Source: Fasciolopsis buskii
Taxonomy: Eukaryota; Platyhelminthes; Trematoda; Plagiorchiida; Fasciolidae
NCBI GenBank assembly: GCA_008360955.1
Contig: LUCM01005137.1
Location: 43,865 to 107,864 of the forward strand
DNA length: 64,000 nucleotides
Direction of reading: 5' to 3'
A program made the position numbers and the translations under genes. The notes below the pieces were generated by a model. The model had not been told where the DNA came from. It did not search any database and saw only the letters and a program-made list of their open reading frames with translations. Shown here piece by piece: positions 36,997 to 48,645 of this stretch (the first letter of the stretch is position 1; each line of letters opens with the position of its first letter).

Positions 36997-38274
36997 ATGC
37001 TCAACCATTTTGTGGACTTGGTGCTCACGCTGACCATGCTGGGGCTTGTATGCCTGGTTGGAACTGTGGGAAACTTGCTAGTTATTGGTGTTTATCTAAA
37101 ACAGTATTTCTTCCCGCAAAAGCATCGTTTTCGAAGAAAATATGCGAAATCCCTGCCAGATACCAACGGAGCTTTGTGTCTAGAATCACTGAACGACAAA
37201 TCCACCAAGGGAGTGACTGAAGATGACTGCACTTTCATGCGAACCACAGGAACGCCAACATTCTTCATTCTTGTTTTGGCCTGTGTTGATCTTCTCGTGT
37301 GCTGTTTTGTAGTTCCGTTGACATTCTACATGGAATACGTAGAAATGAAGCCACCTAATGACGTTTGGTGCAAAATTCACGCATTTGTCTGTGTATGCAA
37401 CACCATGTTTAGCGCGTTGCTGGTCATAGCCATTGCTTTGGATAGATATCTGGCGATTTGCCACCCACTACATTCAATGCTTACGATGAAACGTGCCAAA
37501 ATTCTGACAACAGCGCTGGCCATATTCTGCATTATTTATGGATTCCTTGGAATTGGTACCATACAACTTGCACCAGACAGCTCTAACCCCACGGAAATGG
37601 TCTGTACGGACACTGGGGATTTATTGAACACGACGCAAGCACAAAAATATTTTTACTTGATTGTCCAAAAAGGAAACACGGCCAGTTTTGTAATGGCCAT
37701 TCTGTTTGTTCTCATCCTCTATTCACTGATTTTAAAAGTGGTTATTAAAGCTCATCGACGAATGCGTAAACTGCATGAACAATCCACATTTCCACGAAGG
37801 CAGTCAAATAATTTGGGACAATTTACAAACGTGGATGACGCAATCGATTCTAGTTACATGACTGAGGATTTGGTTAGCTCGGCAGAACCCAAGCCGGCTA
37901 GGTTACGTATGCGCTTTTCTATCCGTGGACTGAGAGAAAGTGGTCTTTGGCGAGAAATGCGATCAGCGAGTGTGCTATTTGTTGTGGCAGTGGTCTATAT
38001 TATTGTTTTCACTCCGTCCTTGCTTACCGCCAACAAAATGGTCAGTTTCACCCTGATCGGATACAACAGTTTTTTTCTGAACAACATGTCCAACCCCCTG
38101 ATTTACTGTTTTATGAGTCGCGCCTTTCGAGCCAAACTGGCAACTCTATTTTCTGGACTGTGCATACACGAGAGAGCCACATCGGAGGACGAACTCTTCG
38201 GTCAGACCACACGGAAACGACCCCGGCTGACGATCCAAACAATCACTAACGTGCAGAATGGATCTCCAATTTGA
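36997..38274 (+). CDS. rhodopsin-like (class A) GPCR, orphan
   Basis: A single open frame encodes a seven-helix receptor of 425 residues, presumably in the plasma membrane and coupled to G proteins. Helices lie at about 8-34, 87-111, 122-155, 168-190, 217-252, 322-346 and 350-372. Class A landmarks are GN at 25-26 (N1.50), LACVDLL (D2.50 = D98), C125 paired with C203, DRY at 149-151, and NPLIY at 366-370 followed by a short helix 8. Position 3.32 is C132, not Asp, arguing against an amine receptor. Position 7.43 is F360, not Lys, excluding an opsin. Odd points: no Trp in TM4; Ala at the usual TM5 proline; VFTP where CWxP is usual (F338 at 6.48); intracellular loop 1 of about 50 residues; almost no third extracellular loop; only about 8 residues before TM1. 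N211 is a possible glycosylation site and RRQS (267-270) a possible PKA site. An in-frame TAA at 36964 and G at -3 support this ATG, though an upstream exon is possible. A peptide-type or flatworm-restricted orphan receptor (such as the described PROF1 group) is likely; the ligand is unknown. Confidence 0.95.
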   Translation: MLNHFVDLVLTLTMLGLVCLVGTVGNLLVIGVYLKQYFFPQKHRFRRKYAKSLPDTNGALCLESLNDKSTKGVTEDDCTFMRTTGTPTFFILVLACVDLLVCCFVVPLTFYMEYVEMKPPNDVWCKIHAFVCVCNTMFSALLVIAIALDRYLAICHPLHSMLTMKRAKILTTALAIFCIIYGFLGIGTIQLAPDSSNPTEMVCTDTGDLLNTTQAQKYFYLIVQKGNTASFVMAILFVLILYSLILKVVIKAHRRMRKLHEQSTFPRRQSNNLGQFTNVDDAIDSSYMTEDLVSSAEPKPARLRMRFSIRGLRESGLWREMRSASVLFVVAVVYIIVFTPSLLTANKMVSFTLIGYNSFFLNNMSNPLIYCFMSRAFRAKLATLFSGLCIHERATSEDELFGQTTRKRPRLTIQTITNVQNGSPI

Positions 38275-38380
38275 CCACTGTCTGACTGGTCAAAAACCTG
38301 GTGCATTTGTAAGATTAGAACAAAGTCTTATTTATTCTAACCCACTCCCATTATCATGCCTGAGTTTTAAGACCGGCTGA

Positions 38381-38386
38381 AATAAA
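38381..38386 (+). terminator. poly(A) signal of the receptor gene
   Basis: A canonical AATAAA lies 106 bases after the stop codon and is followed by a T/G-rich stretch (about 38400-38423) of the kind that promotes cleavage. The implied 3' UTR is roughly 125-135 bases. This supports the receptor frame being the last, and perhaps the only, coding exon. Confidence 0.65.
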
Positions 38387-41300
38387 TCTATTCTGAAGTT
38401 CGTTTTTGTTTGAAGGCTGTGTTCAAATGACAAACTGTTTTTTTGTAAAATCATAATGGCTTATGTTATTGATACTTAATTTATCGTATGCTGCACCTTT
38501 GGTCATTTAACGAGATAAAATGCGATTCAAGAAAGCTTGAAAAAGTGGTGTTCCAAAATGTTCCGTGGAAAATATGTTCACATGCTAGTAAATTTAAAGC
38601 AAAAATGAAGATCTTTTCGAACACAATGGTTTGGCATTCATCCTCATCAAAAATGACAACAGTAAGTCAAAAGAGACTCAAATCCATCCAGCAGCAAACC
38701 GCAGTTCGGATATGCTGCTAAACGATGAAAAATGCCCTATCACCTCCGTTGATCATAAAAAATTCAAATGTAAATGGTAATTTGATCGCTGGCCGGTACC
38801 CCAAAAGCATCACAATCAATCACTGAACATCCTCAAAGAATTAATTTATAGATTTTTTGTAAAAAACTTGCCCCATATTCACGCTATTTATGTGGAGAAA
38901 ACATTTGATTTGCGGTAGCCTTACCGGGTTATTATCGATTCTGTCGAACGGCATTTTCTATGAGTTTCCTTGTATTGCTGTGATGTGTATCACGTAGAGT
39001 TCAGTTTTGGTAACCACAGATTAGCACCGATGTGTTCCGGTTTTGGTTCGCGCATCACACCACTCTATTCAAGGAATAGATAATTAATTCGATCACAAAA
39101 CGAATGAAAGGTCGACTTTCACATTTCTGAAAGGCTTGAACTAAAGTGACTACTATTTTCTGTCCGTTAGTGAGCTTATACTTATCGCAATGTCATGGAC
39201 GAACAAATAACGTGGAACCTATTTTACAAATGACTGCGTACCTGATTCAAATTTCCTGTGGAACACGATGAACAGCGATGCGCACCGGTTCAAACGGTTA
39301 CAGATCACGAGAGTCTAAACAGATAAAAGGGCATATCCGTGAGGTTGTGAGCGTTTGGGAACGATAAAAAATGGTACCGCGAAGCGTCCTATTCTTGCCG
39401 GAGTAACTGTTCCCACAAGCTCAAAGTTCAAACCAATCGATGATCACCGAAAAATGGTCTGGTAGTACCAACCGTGTTTGATTGATTCGCTTTGTATGAA
39501 TACTAAAAGTTCTTCATATTCATACGGAAAAGTGATCAGTTTTACCGGGTGAATTTACCAAATCTTCTCAGTTCCACTCTGTGGACTCGTCCGTAAACTG
39601 GGGTTATGAAGTACGAAAATACTGCAAATATTCTGACTGTAAGCAGGTCCACAAAATCACACGACAGTTCTCGCGAAGCCTGGCTTTGGATGAATTACTT
39701 TTTCTAATTTTGCTTTCAGCTGCTCGAATAAATGCAAGCCATGTGAATTCAGGTTAGAATCGGAGTGGTTATCAAATGGTTTCGTTCTTGATCTTGACAT
39801 GCATATTAATTTATTCAGAAATGCGGCACGGTGGTACTGTGGCAGCCTTGAGAAAATTATCGCTCAGCAAAAATATAGTAGAGAAGGTCATTTATTCGAG
39901 GTGACTTTGATCCTTTGCACCTAATTAATAACGGGAAACAGAATTTTGTGTAAGATAATTTGCACGGTCCGAAGTGCAGCTCTACCGGATCACCTAATCT
40001 ATCCGAATTAGGTAGGTGGGTTGCAGAGGTATTAACACAAAGTATATGACGGTTAGAATTTGTCTTCGAAATATACCGTGATGCTTATAATTGGACAAAT
40101 TTGTTGACGACTAGAATGTTGCCTTGAATACAGTTCTATCAAGAGCACGTGACTTAGGTGCGTTGTGAAAAAATCTCACGGACAGTCAGCAGACAAAGTT
40201 ATGGTTGCATTGATTTGGCGATGCAATTTCTGTCTATCAGGAGTGCTTTATTCGTATATCGTAGGTTTACTTCTTAAAATTGGTGATTTGGAGATAAAGC
40301 TGAGTTTTCGTGTTTGAAGAGAATGTCTGTTGGACAGTTGCGTTTGAATCTTGAGTTTACTAATTTTTAATGGGACCTTGGTAACATATGTGTTTGTTAT
40401 TACTTGCTTGCTGTTTTGGAACCAAGTTGTTATATCTTATTCACCTGTGCCGTCACGAATATCCTGTTCTCACGCCGTGCACGTTTTTTCCTCGAACCGC
40501 ACAGCATGTGCGCGGCTTTTCGCTAACCCATACCTATTGTGCTGCGGCTTATTCTAGATTGTGATTTCCTTGAATTTACATGATCATTGAAATGATTCGA
40601 TGCAGTCAGAATCTCATATCGAACGGGAACGCCTATAATCGTCGAAACATCGGGACAACCTTTTGATCTATTTTTTGTCCTCCGAGGCAATTTTTCAAGA
40701 TTTATTGGTTGCTATAGCTGCGAACAATGCAGAGCTAATGTATAATTTGGTGTTTATGCATACACCGCAAAAATAGGGGCAATACACTTCTTGTGTACGC
40801 ATTTTGGTCCAGTTGTAAAGGAGTTACCACAGGCTTATAAGTCGGTGATCGGCAACAACCCTCAAATTATTAAGCTTTCCATGTTGCGGCTATTCCGCCT
40901 GACATCATCTTTTTCGTCAAACATCTGTTGAGTCCAGCTACAAAAAAGGGATCTGCTTACCAGTACTGACATAGTCGAGTAATAATACAAATACATGCGC
41001 CGGATATTATAAAGCAGACTGTCCTTTTAATGCATCGTTTTCTCGGCCGTCCAGTTATCGTCAACTAAAGTTGTTGCAAACAACCAAGGACAATAAGATT
41101 AATTCACCTCAAGAAGTATTTTTGTTTGCTATGAGATAAGTCTTCCTTATTGCAGCTCAGATAACTTTACCTAGGCCAGCAAAATCGCAGTGTTTTGTTC
41201 ACCAGTATACAAGCGCGGAGCACACAGTGATTGAGTTTAGAATGTTACTTAAAAGGCTACCGTACACCCAGGTGGTGTTTATACCCTCACATTGTTCACA

Positions 41301-44300
41301 TAGAACGTTCTGGTAACTTTACAATGGCAGACTCATATATAGAGAAACGGTCCACAATGTGAACTCTCCCTGAAAATCGACAGTATTCAGATACTAACGT
41401 ATTCAAAAGATGTTACATTTTGTTGCTCGCCTTTTCTGCAACCTGATATCCCACCTAACGGCGTGCATCTCAGGTCAAAGAAACTTTAGCACGTATGACC
41501 AAGCGGTATTTAATGTCTGATATCTTTTATCGGAATTTCAGGTCATTGAATGTCCTGCGAAATGAAGTATGTAGTTTACTCTGCATTTTATCTTTATGTT
41601 TTAGGGTTAAGTACTGACAGAAAGCTAACGTGCACTCACTCTTGTCTTATACAGTGCCTTTCAAATTGTCTGTTCGGGAAAGTTTTGTATATTTCCGTAA
41701 TTTTTTTTAGCTGTTTTGCTGATTTGACCAACCGGTCACTTTGAATGAATTCATGGTTCTTCTTACTGATGTTTGTCATAAAAATGAGCCATTATAATAA
41801 AATTAACATTAGGGTTAAATAATGCATTATATTGTTTTTTTTAAATAAAGCCATGTAAATGAAGTCAGATCATCATCACGTGATTCCTGGTATAAGATGT
41901 CATCACAAAATGTGTAAATCAAATCATGGGCAAATTATTTCAATGCTGCGACGGAATACCTGTTTATTTTGCAGCTTGGTGTATTTTCTGGTAATCGGTG
42001 CAGAAAGTTCTCATGGGTGAATGAATGGAACTTCCACAAATGCATCGAAATAACTAGATACGTGACAGTCGCTTCAATATAACTGAAAAAAACGATTTTG
42101 CCATTAGGGTGTCAATAAAAGGTTGTATATAACAAGCAGTACCAGGAGAGGTAGAAGAACGGGGCAGTGGATCCGAACATTGCTAACTTGGTATTTCTAC
42201 AAGTTACAATTATGAAGCCTCTTCAAACAACGATGCAAACAGTCTTGCCCAACTTCTTGCTATTTTTATTCCAACAGTCACTCTTTTTATAATAGTAGCC
42301 ATGGATGTGACCAAACGGGAACGTAAAATTGCTCGGTTCAAGAAATTATGCATTCTTAGGCCTAAACAGACCGCAACTGTACGTGAAAGAGAATAGATTC
42401 GGGAAACTCTGATTAACAGTCCTACATTTCTTGAAAAGTTTGGACTCATCGACAATAGGTTACGGGTGTGCATCTGCCAACCTTTGCACACAGTCGCAAC
42501 AATAGTTACAGTGTCCTTAAGGGGACAGAATGTGAAATAACGGGCAGTACTGAGGTTCACATTTTCAACATTTTCGCTTTGCCGTGAGGTCATTTTGAGA
42601 TGCATTCTTTCTGGCTTAGATTGTGTTGCTTGGAAACGAATAACAACGGTTAAATTTTGTCTTATATCAGTCACTCCGTTGTTAACGAGCTAATTATTGC
42701 CTAGAAGAATCTGTAAATGTTTCGTCTTATCTGTTTATCCTAACAGGCAGTGGTCAGAGACGCTTTTTGCTGGAGTGAGCAATTCACTGTAAACCGCTGG
42801 TTAGTGAAATAAATGGTAAAAAGCGTTGGAATTATTTCGTCAGGTAAAACGGCCCGTTGGTAGGTTTTACTCGCATCAGCTGTAGACTATTTACGAATCC
42901 AAGCGGTATTCTTTTACAATCTTCTGCTTAGTTTTTCCATGCAGGTGCATTCACCGACAAAGAATATGTAGTCCTACATAAATAAATGGTCGCTGAAATG
43001 CTGGTCTTCATAAGTTCCGTGTTCCCTTTCAAATTGAGATGAAGTACACAGCATGTGTGATTCGAGGAAAAAACAATTTAGGAAGTAACGAAAAGGAAGT
43101 AATTACGCGGCAGAATCACGCTTCACTTCAGATAATTTTCCCAAAATCTAACATGAAAAAACGTAGCACAAACTAACTGCAACAATGTGCCTTGTTCACG
43201 TTAACGGCATCAATATTTACTGCTCTGAATAATATTAGTCCGCGGTTTACCAAGTTTTACTAGTACAAACTTATAATTTTCAATTAACGAAGCATTGCTT
43301 TGTTTTCTGTTCTTTACTGACAATAACGATTGATGACGAGGGTGAAGATTCGAATATTTGTTTTTCCAATGCTTATTCAGTGACCAGTTTATTTGGCGGA
43401 TAAAGCATTCATTTCAATGTTTTCTTTGTTATTTGATTATTTAACAGTCTTGATTTTTTGTTTTACTAAAGTTGTCACGTTCGAATTCGACCGCACTGTC
43501 GTGACGAAGGTGAACTTGGAAAAAACGTTGTGAAACAATACATTCCCTTTGGATGTATCTCAACGAATTGAAGATATACGTTTCCGAAGTTCTCTTCTCT
43601 CCAACTGAAATAAGAAAATGTTTAATCATCTGCATAAAATATATTGATGGCACAAGTAATCTTTCCCTTCCGTACGGAAAATCATGGGAAGATTCTAGTT
43701 GCTTAAATTTTTTCAACTTCAGCTGGTACGTTAAACAGACTTTATTCGCATATCGACAAATACGGAGCGATTATAAATGTCAGTTAGTTTACAAAAGTCT
43801 ACTCATTTGGGAGTATTACTAGGAAAGGACGTAAAACGTTGAAAGCTGTTTTGTTAGTCCTATCGCTTTTTAAGTTGATCGTCACCAGCGTAAACTTACA
43901 ATGATGTCGTTTCTCATATGATGTCTTTGTGTGTTCCTTTACGGAGCACAGTGACATCAGAAGCATCCGCGTCAAGACACGCGGAGGGGGAGACCAATAG
44001 AGAATGGACGTTTCTCAATCTTTGCTCCAAAGTGCTTATTGATGTACAATTGCGCAAACATTGCGGTTAATAAAGCCAGACGATAGACGATTCCAGTCCG
44101 TTCACGTATTTTCCCGGTGCACACATACTCTGATTACACGAAATTAAGTGACAGAAAATATGCACGCAAGTTTATGGAACGCCAAATTACCAGTGCCAAT
44201 TACTTTCTGACAAACTTTCTTCCCAGTTCATTGCATAACTGATATCAGCTGAAAATTGTCATATTAACCAAAGTTAATGAATTAAATGAAAGTCCTCCGT

Positions 44301-45267
44301 TAGTGGTCAAATTATTCCATTTAGCAACGTGTCACCGCAAGAGGGTCAAAAACTCAAACCAGTCAGCTGTACGGAAATCGCGACAGGCCTGTGAATGAAA
44401 TTTTAATCAAACGAAATCCTAAGCAAATGCTTGCCAGTTAACTCTCGATTAATACCCTTTGCAGTGTCATTCATTGGACTATATGCAAACAGAATTGAAA
44501 TTGAGGAAACTGTTGGCTTGTCAAATTACAAACCAGTTTTCATTTCTTGATCCCGTTGAGGCAGTCATGCAGAAATTTGGAGTAATTTGTTTTCAAACTA
44601 TTTGATCCTTGTCGCCAAAAAATTGTTCAGTCTGCGGGCCTAAAATCAGTTATTTGTATATGAATTTATACAGAACAGTGACCTTCACAGCAGAGTTGAC
44701 CCAAGAAACAAAAGTGATCACTGCAAGGGTCGTGGTTAAGCTACTCTTTTTCTTTTCATTATATCAGCGGGGTAAACAGCAGCATACAAGCCCGACCATT
44801 TTTCTCCATTCTGTTAAACTTAGTTAAACATGGAACTTTCACATGCTTATCGAAACCAGGGATTTTTCACTTGTTTTCGGTTGGTCGATTGGTCGGTTGG
44901 ATTGGATATTTCTGATCGATTAAACTACATTCCTGATTGGTGTTCGGTTGAAATGAATAATATTATGCGATGTTTGAACGCCTGTAGACCTAATGTTGAT
45001 CAGAAAGAGTGAAGACAATTGATCTTCGTTGTTTGGGTAATATATAGCGGGACAAAGTATGGTTTACTGTTGGTTGCTCTTTTCATAACACGCTTACTTA
45101 GTGGATGCATGTATACAGGAGATACATTTTCTACTTCCACCGGGTGAATAGCCATAAAAGTGATCGGCAACGGGTAGTTTGGTAACAAAAGGTAAACATT
45201 TAATCGCCAACAAATATTGTGTTGTTAGCAAGATCTGTGTAAGCCCGTCCTAGTGTGCTTCTGTTTC
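38387..45267. other. non-coding stretch, no supported gene
   Basis: The longest frame is 154 codons on the minus strand (42210-42674). Its product has no recognisable domain, and the length is near the chance maximum for a window of this size and composition. Around 43930-44100 a locally GC-richer piece contains AATAAAGCCAGAC, which could be a worn LTR, but no terminal repeats were found. Confidence 0.5.
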
Positions 45268-45313
45268 CACATAGAACATAGTCATCGTCGTTTCTATGTG
45301 AAACACTATGTTC
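45268..45313. repeat. nested inverted repeats
   Basis: Two perfect 9-base inverted repeats are interleaved: CACATAGAA/TTCTATGTG (45268-45276 with 45292-45300) and GAACATAGT/ACTATGTTC (45274-45282 with 45305-45313). The left arms overlap, so only one hairpin can form at a time. No second copy was seen in the window. Confidence 0.8.
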
Positions 45314-48204
45314 ACGGGATAAATATTTATTTTGCCTGGACAAAATCAGCCGTTATTGTTTTGGAGCTAGTTACTAACTGTTGGGCGTGGAAAGAAAATG
45401 ACTTTCACCTATTCAGTCAGACTTGCTGGATCCATCTAACCATCTTAGTTTTGCACTCATATTTGTGTGCCACTCTACTTAGAGACTATTCTACAGTTCT
45501 AAAAAAATAAGTTGAATGCAACGGTAACATAGCTAAGGTATTACGGCATAAAATAACTCATTCAAAACTACCGTGATGGAAACCTCGATCATTTTCACCC
45601 ACTTTATCTCTGACTGCCTCTTTTCGGCAGAACGCCCGGCAGGCCCTCATGTATTTTCTGGGTGACTAACACCCTAGAGACGGTGTTTGACCAGTGACCC
45701 TGAAGCACATTCATTTAACCTGTCATTCTTTCCGGTTCTCAGTTGCATTACTTACCTATTAAGGTGCTTATAACCAGGTCGTCGTTTGGCTTTCGGTGGG
45801 ATTGTTCGTTTAATGAACCAACGAACCAAAAGGTTTCTTATCGACTAGAACCATTTAGGTTGCATTTTGCCTTTTTGCAGACTAGACGGCCCAGGATGAC
45901 GATAAAATGTTTGCGGGAAATCAGGCGCACGTTTGACAGCAAACGCGGCAATGTTTCGCTGAAGGGCTTCGTTTTGGTTGAATATTGTAAGCGGATATTA
46001 CAAAACACTCGTGATTTGCACTCATAAACTGAGTTAGTTACTGACCAACAACGGAATAAACGATTTTTAAGGAAGCAGTATGCAGTAATTAGTTTAATAT
46101 ACTTCGTTGTTCCGAAGAAATGTCTTCAAACAAAAATATACCAATTAATTTTGAGTTTCACAAAGGAAATTGAAAAACATGGGTAGATTTTTAATATCAA
46201 TATCCGGTGTAAAAAACATTTTGAGGATAGCACGTTTACGAGCAGGTACCTGCAATCAAAACCAGCCCATCTGTTGCTTTCGAATCAGACGTCGCGCGCA
46301 CTGGGTTATATATACCCTTCCCCACTGTCCACCTGTAGACGTGTCACATCTGCCCAATCGTCGCAAGCAGTGAACGCCGACTATCTCACAGCTAACTTAT
46401 TTGGAGGCGCACGGACAAAAACAGTTAGTGCAATGCGAATAAGTGATATTCAAAAGCTGAATGAGCGATCCTTTGTTGAAATAATAGTCTCGCATTTTCA
46501 ACGACCACATTTCATTTCCCATAAGTTATTGTTAGTTTTATTCAGGTGGCCGTTTCTTGATACCATGCACTGCCTACTGTGTTTTATATATCTTAGTCCG
46601 CAAGCTCAGATCGTCTTTCATGGAATTCACTTGTCTGCCATTCCCGTGTACGTATAGGACGCATTGTTGCGCTGCCACTTACTGGCTAGAGTATCATTTG
46701 TTATCAGAGTGAATTTCTTGATGATCAACAAAGAGTCAGGTACACTACAATATGACATCAGAACATCGGTTGTGTAACATCAATTGTCAATCTGCATATT
46801 TCGCATTTGATGACCATGCCCGAAATAAACAATTGAAGAAAGAATCAACGAAATCCTTGGAAGGTGATCGGTGTGATTTCGGCCCAGGGCATTAACCATT
46901 AGATACGTGAAAAGACTTCCCATTTTGTCACTTCCAATTCGTCAAAGTACAGCGCTCTTTTGGACTTGCGTTGAATTTTTACCTGCAATACACAAAAATA
47001 ACTACATGAAAGCAAGAACCGGTTTTATTTAACTAAAGTAGAAAGCGCTTGTTCGTCACAAGGTTACGGCCGGCAATATTCAGTTCTGACTAGCTGCGTT
47101 CGGGTAATTTGATTAACTTGAGTCGACGAAAACGTTTTCTAATAAAATGACATTCATTAAAATATTGATTTGCAGTGTTGAATTTTATACTGCATGCAGT
47201 AACAAATGCCAAAGTAAATGGCACAGCGTAAACTGAAACAAAGAACTAATCCCGTATTCTCACTTCTCTTAGGCAACGCTATTTTATTCGAAAATGTGTG
47301 GAAAGATGTGACACTGCAATTCGGGTCAGACAAAACGAGACCCCATTCTTTAGTCGACGTACCGGTTGATTTTACAGGTTTCCGTCAGAAAAAGATGAAA
47401 TAAATGATTAAGAATAACAGCAGTTTAGTCCGACGATATGTCAAGGCTTTGGCCGTGAATGGCAAAGGGGACTGCAATTTTGCTTGAGAAGTTATCCACA
47501 CGTTGTTAGACTGCCCTGTTGGATCTTTCACGATACCTGGAAAGCCTCATTTAGCCAAAGTCTTAAAACGATGCTCCAAGTTGTCTCCAATTCTAACTGC
47601 ATCTGTTGCCATTCTGATTCCGCATTACAGAGTCCCGTTGCCCAAATCTTGGTCTCAAAACGTCAAAGCTGCTTACTCCTTGAATGGACGAAACAACTAA
47701 CAACATCAACACGATTGTGATCATCTTGATTCTTCACTTTCGAGCTTCGGAACTTCCCAGTGAACACGGTCAGAAAACAAGTCGGCGAACAAGCTCATTC
47801 TCAGTGACTTGTACTCATGCCATAAAACCACCTTATACGAGAAAAAATGTGAAGGATTAAATTAATCTGATAATAACATGGATGGCGAAGGGATTGGTGG
47901 TGTTCTGCGCCTAACCCCAAAACGGAAGAACATGTTGTTTCACCGATTGTCTGGTTTTATGTTGGCATGTGAGAAGAGGTCCTTCAGGGCGGTGGTTGAA
48001 TTGTAACGGCAAAACCTGACCAATCTGTTTGCTCATTGCAAACCCCAGTGCAGACAGTAAGTGAAAGAACACGTCCATCAGTTTTTGGGTTAGGCACGGA
48101 ACAACACCGATCCCCTTATCGCCCATGTCATTATTTGACTAATCCAGTCACCCCAATTTTTTATAATACATTGCAGCATTATGGGATGCCTACTAATCAC
48201 TGAA
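45314..48204. other. non-coding stretch with a TATA-like motif
   Basis: At 46303-46317 GGGTTATATATACCC follows a CpG-rich stretch (GTCGCGCGCACT), which resembles a TATA promoter core. It is followed by a 127-codon frame without a recognisable domain (46274-46657). A minus-strand frame at 47911-48126 is also unassigned. No gene is supported. Confidence 0.45.
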
Positions 48205-48390
48205 ATCGAGCTTTCATAAAATAGTTCAACCGGTGATATCATCGCTCAACTCGCCATTAAGATACCATAGAAACGCTAACTGTTAGAAATGGTGAACAGT
48301 GCATATGAACCGCACCCAAACTGGCTTGCGAACTCGGGACGAACGATTTTTGATTCAAACGCCTTAGCCATTACTCCACCGGACAGGAAC
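48205..48390 (-). repeat. tRNA-headed repeat (second SINE-like family)
   Basis: Read on the minus strand, 48387-48312 resembles a tRNA: GGTGGAGTAATGGCTAAGGC in the A-box region and GAGTTCGCAAGCC in the B-box region. The acceptor ends do not pair, so it is not a working tRNA. The following body includes a block (48211-48262 on the plus strand) that recurs at 48592-48645 with about three-quarters identity over 54 ungapped bases. Head and tail differ from copies A-D. Confidence 0.45.
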
Positions 48391-48591
48391 TCAACAGTCT
48401 GTTGAACTTAACTATACGATGGTACACCTATCCGTAACGGATTTGCACGGCCACGGACCGCTAGTGCACACCAATCGACCCCTACTGATAGATGATTTCG
48501 CTGCAGGTAGTCTAACTATGACGAAATGAAGGCTTTGGGATTGAGCTAAAACCCTTGGTTACTTGGAATGTGTTACTAGCAGGAAATTACA

Positions 48592-48645
48592 CTTTCATGA
48601 AATAATTCACCATTTGATTTCAATTCCCAACTGGCCATTAGGAAA
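48592..48645 (-). repeat. second copy of the 48.2-kb repeat body
   Basis: CTTTCATGAAATAATTCA and CCAACTGGCCATTAGG align without gaps to CTTTCATAAAATAGTTCA and TCAACTCGCCATTAAG at 48211-48262. The flanks at the same offset do not match, so it is a dispersed fragment and not a simple tandem duplication. No tRNA-like head is visible next to it. Confidence 0.5.

Noticed and set aside
37186..37464. Minus-strand 92-codon frame and other frames inside the receptor gene
   Set aside because: Shadows of the receptor coding sequence.
42210..42674. 154-codon minus-strand open frame
   Set aside because: The length is near the chance maximum for this window size and composition, no domain or hydrophobic pattern is recognisable, and no splice or poly(A) context supports it.
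43930..44110. Possible solo LTR with AATAAAGCCAGAC
   Set aside because: No paired terminal repeat, no TG...CA ends or target duplication that I could define, and no coding relic beside it.
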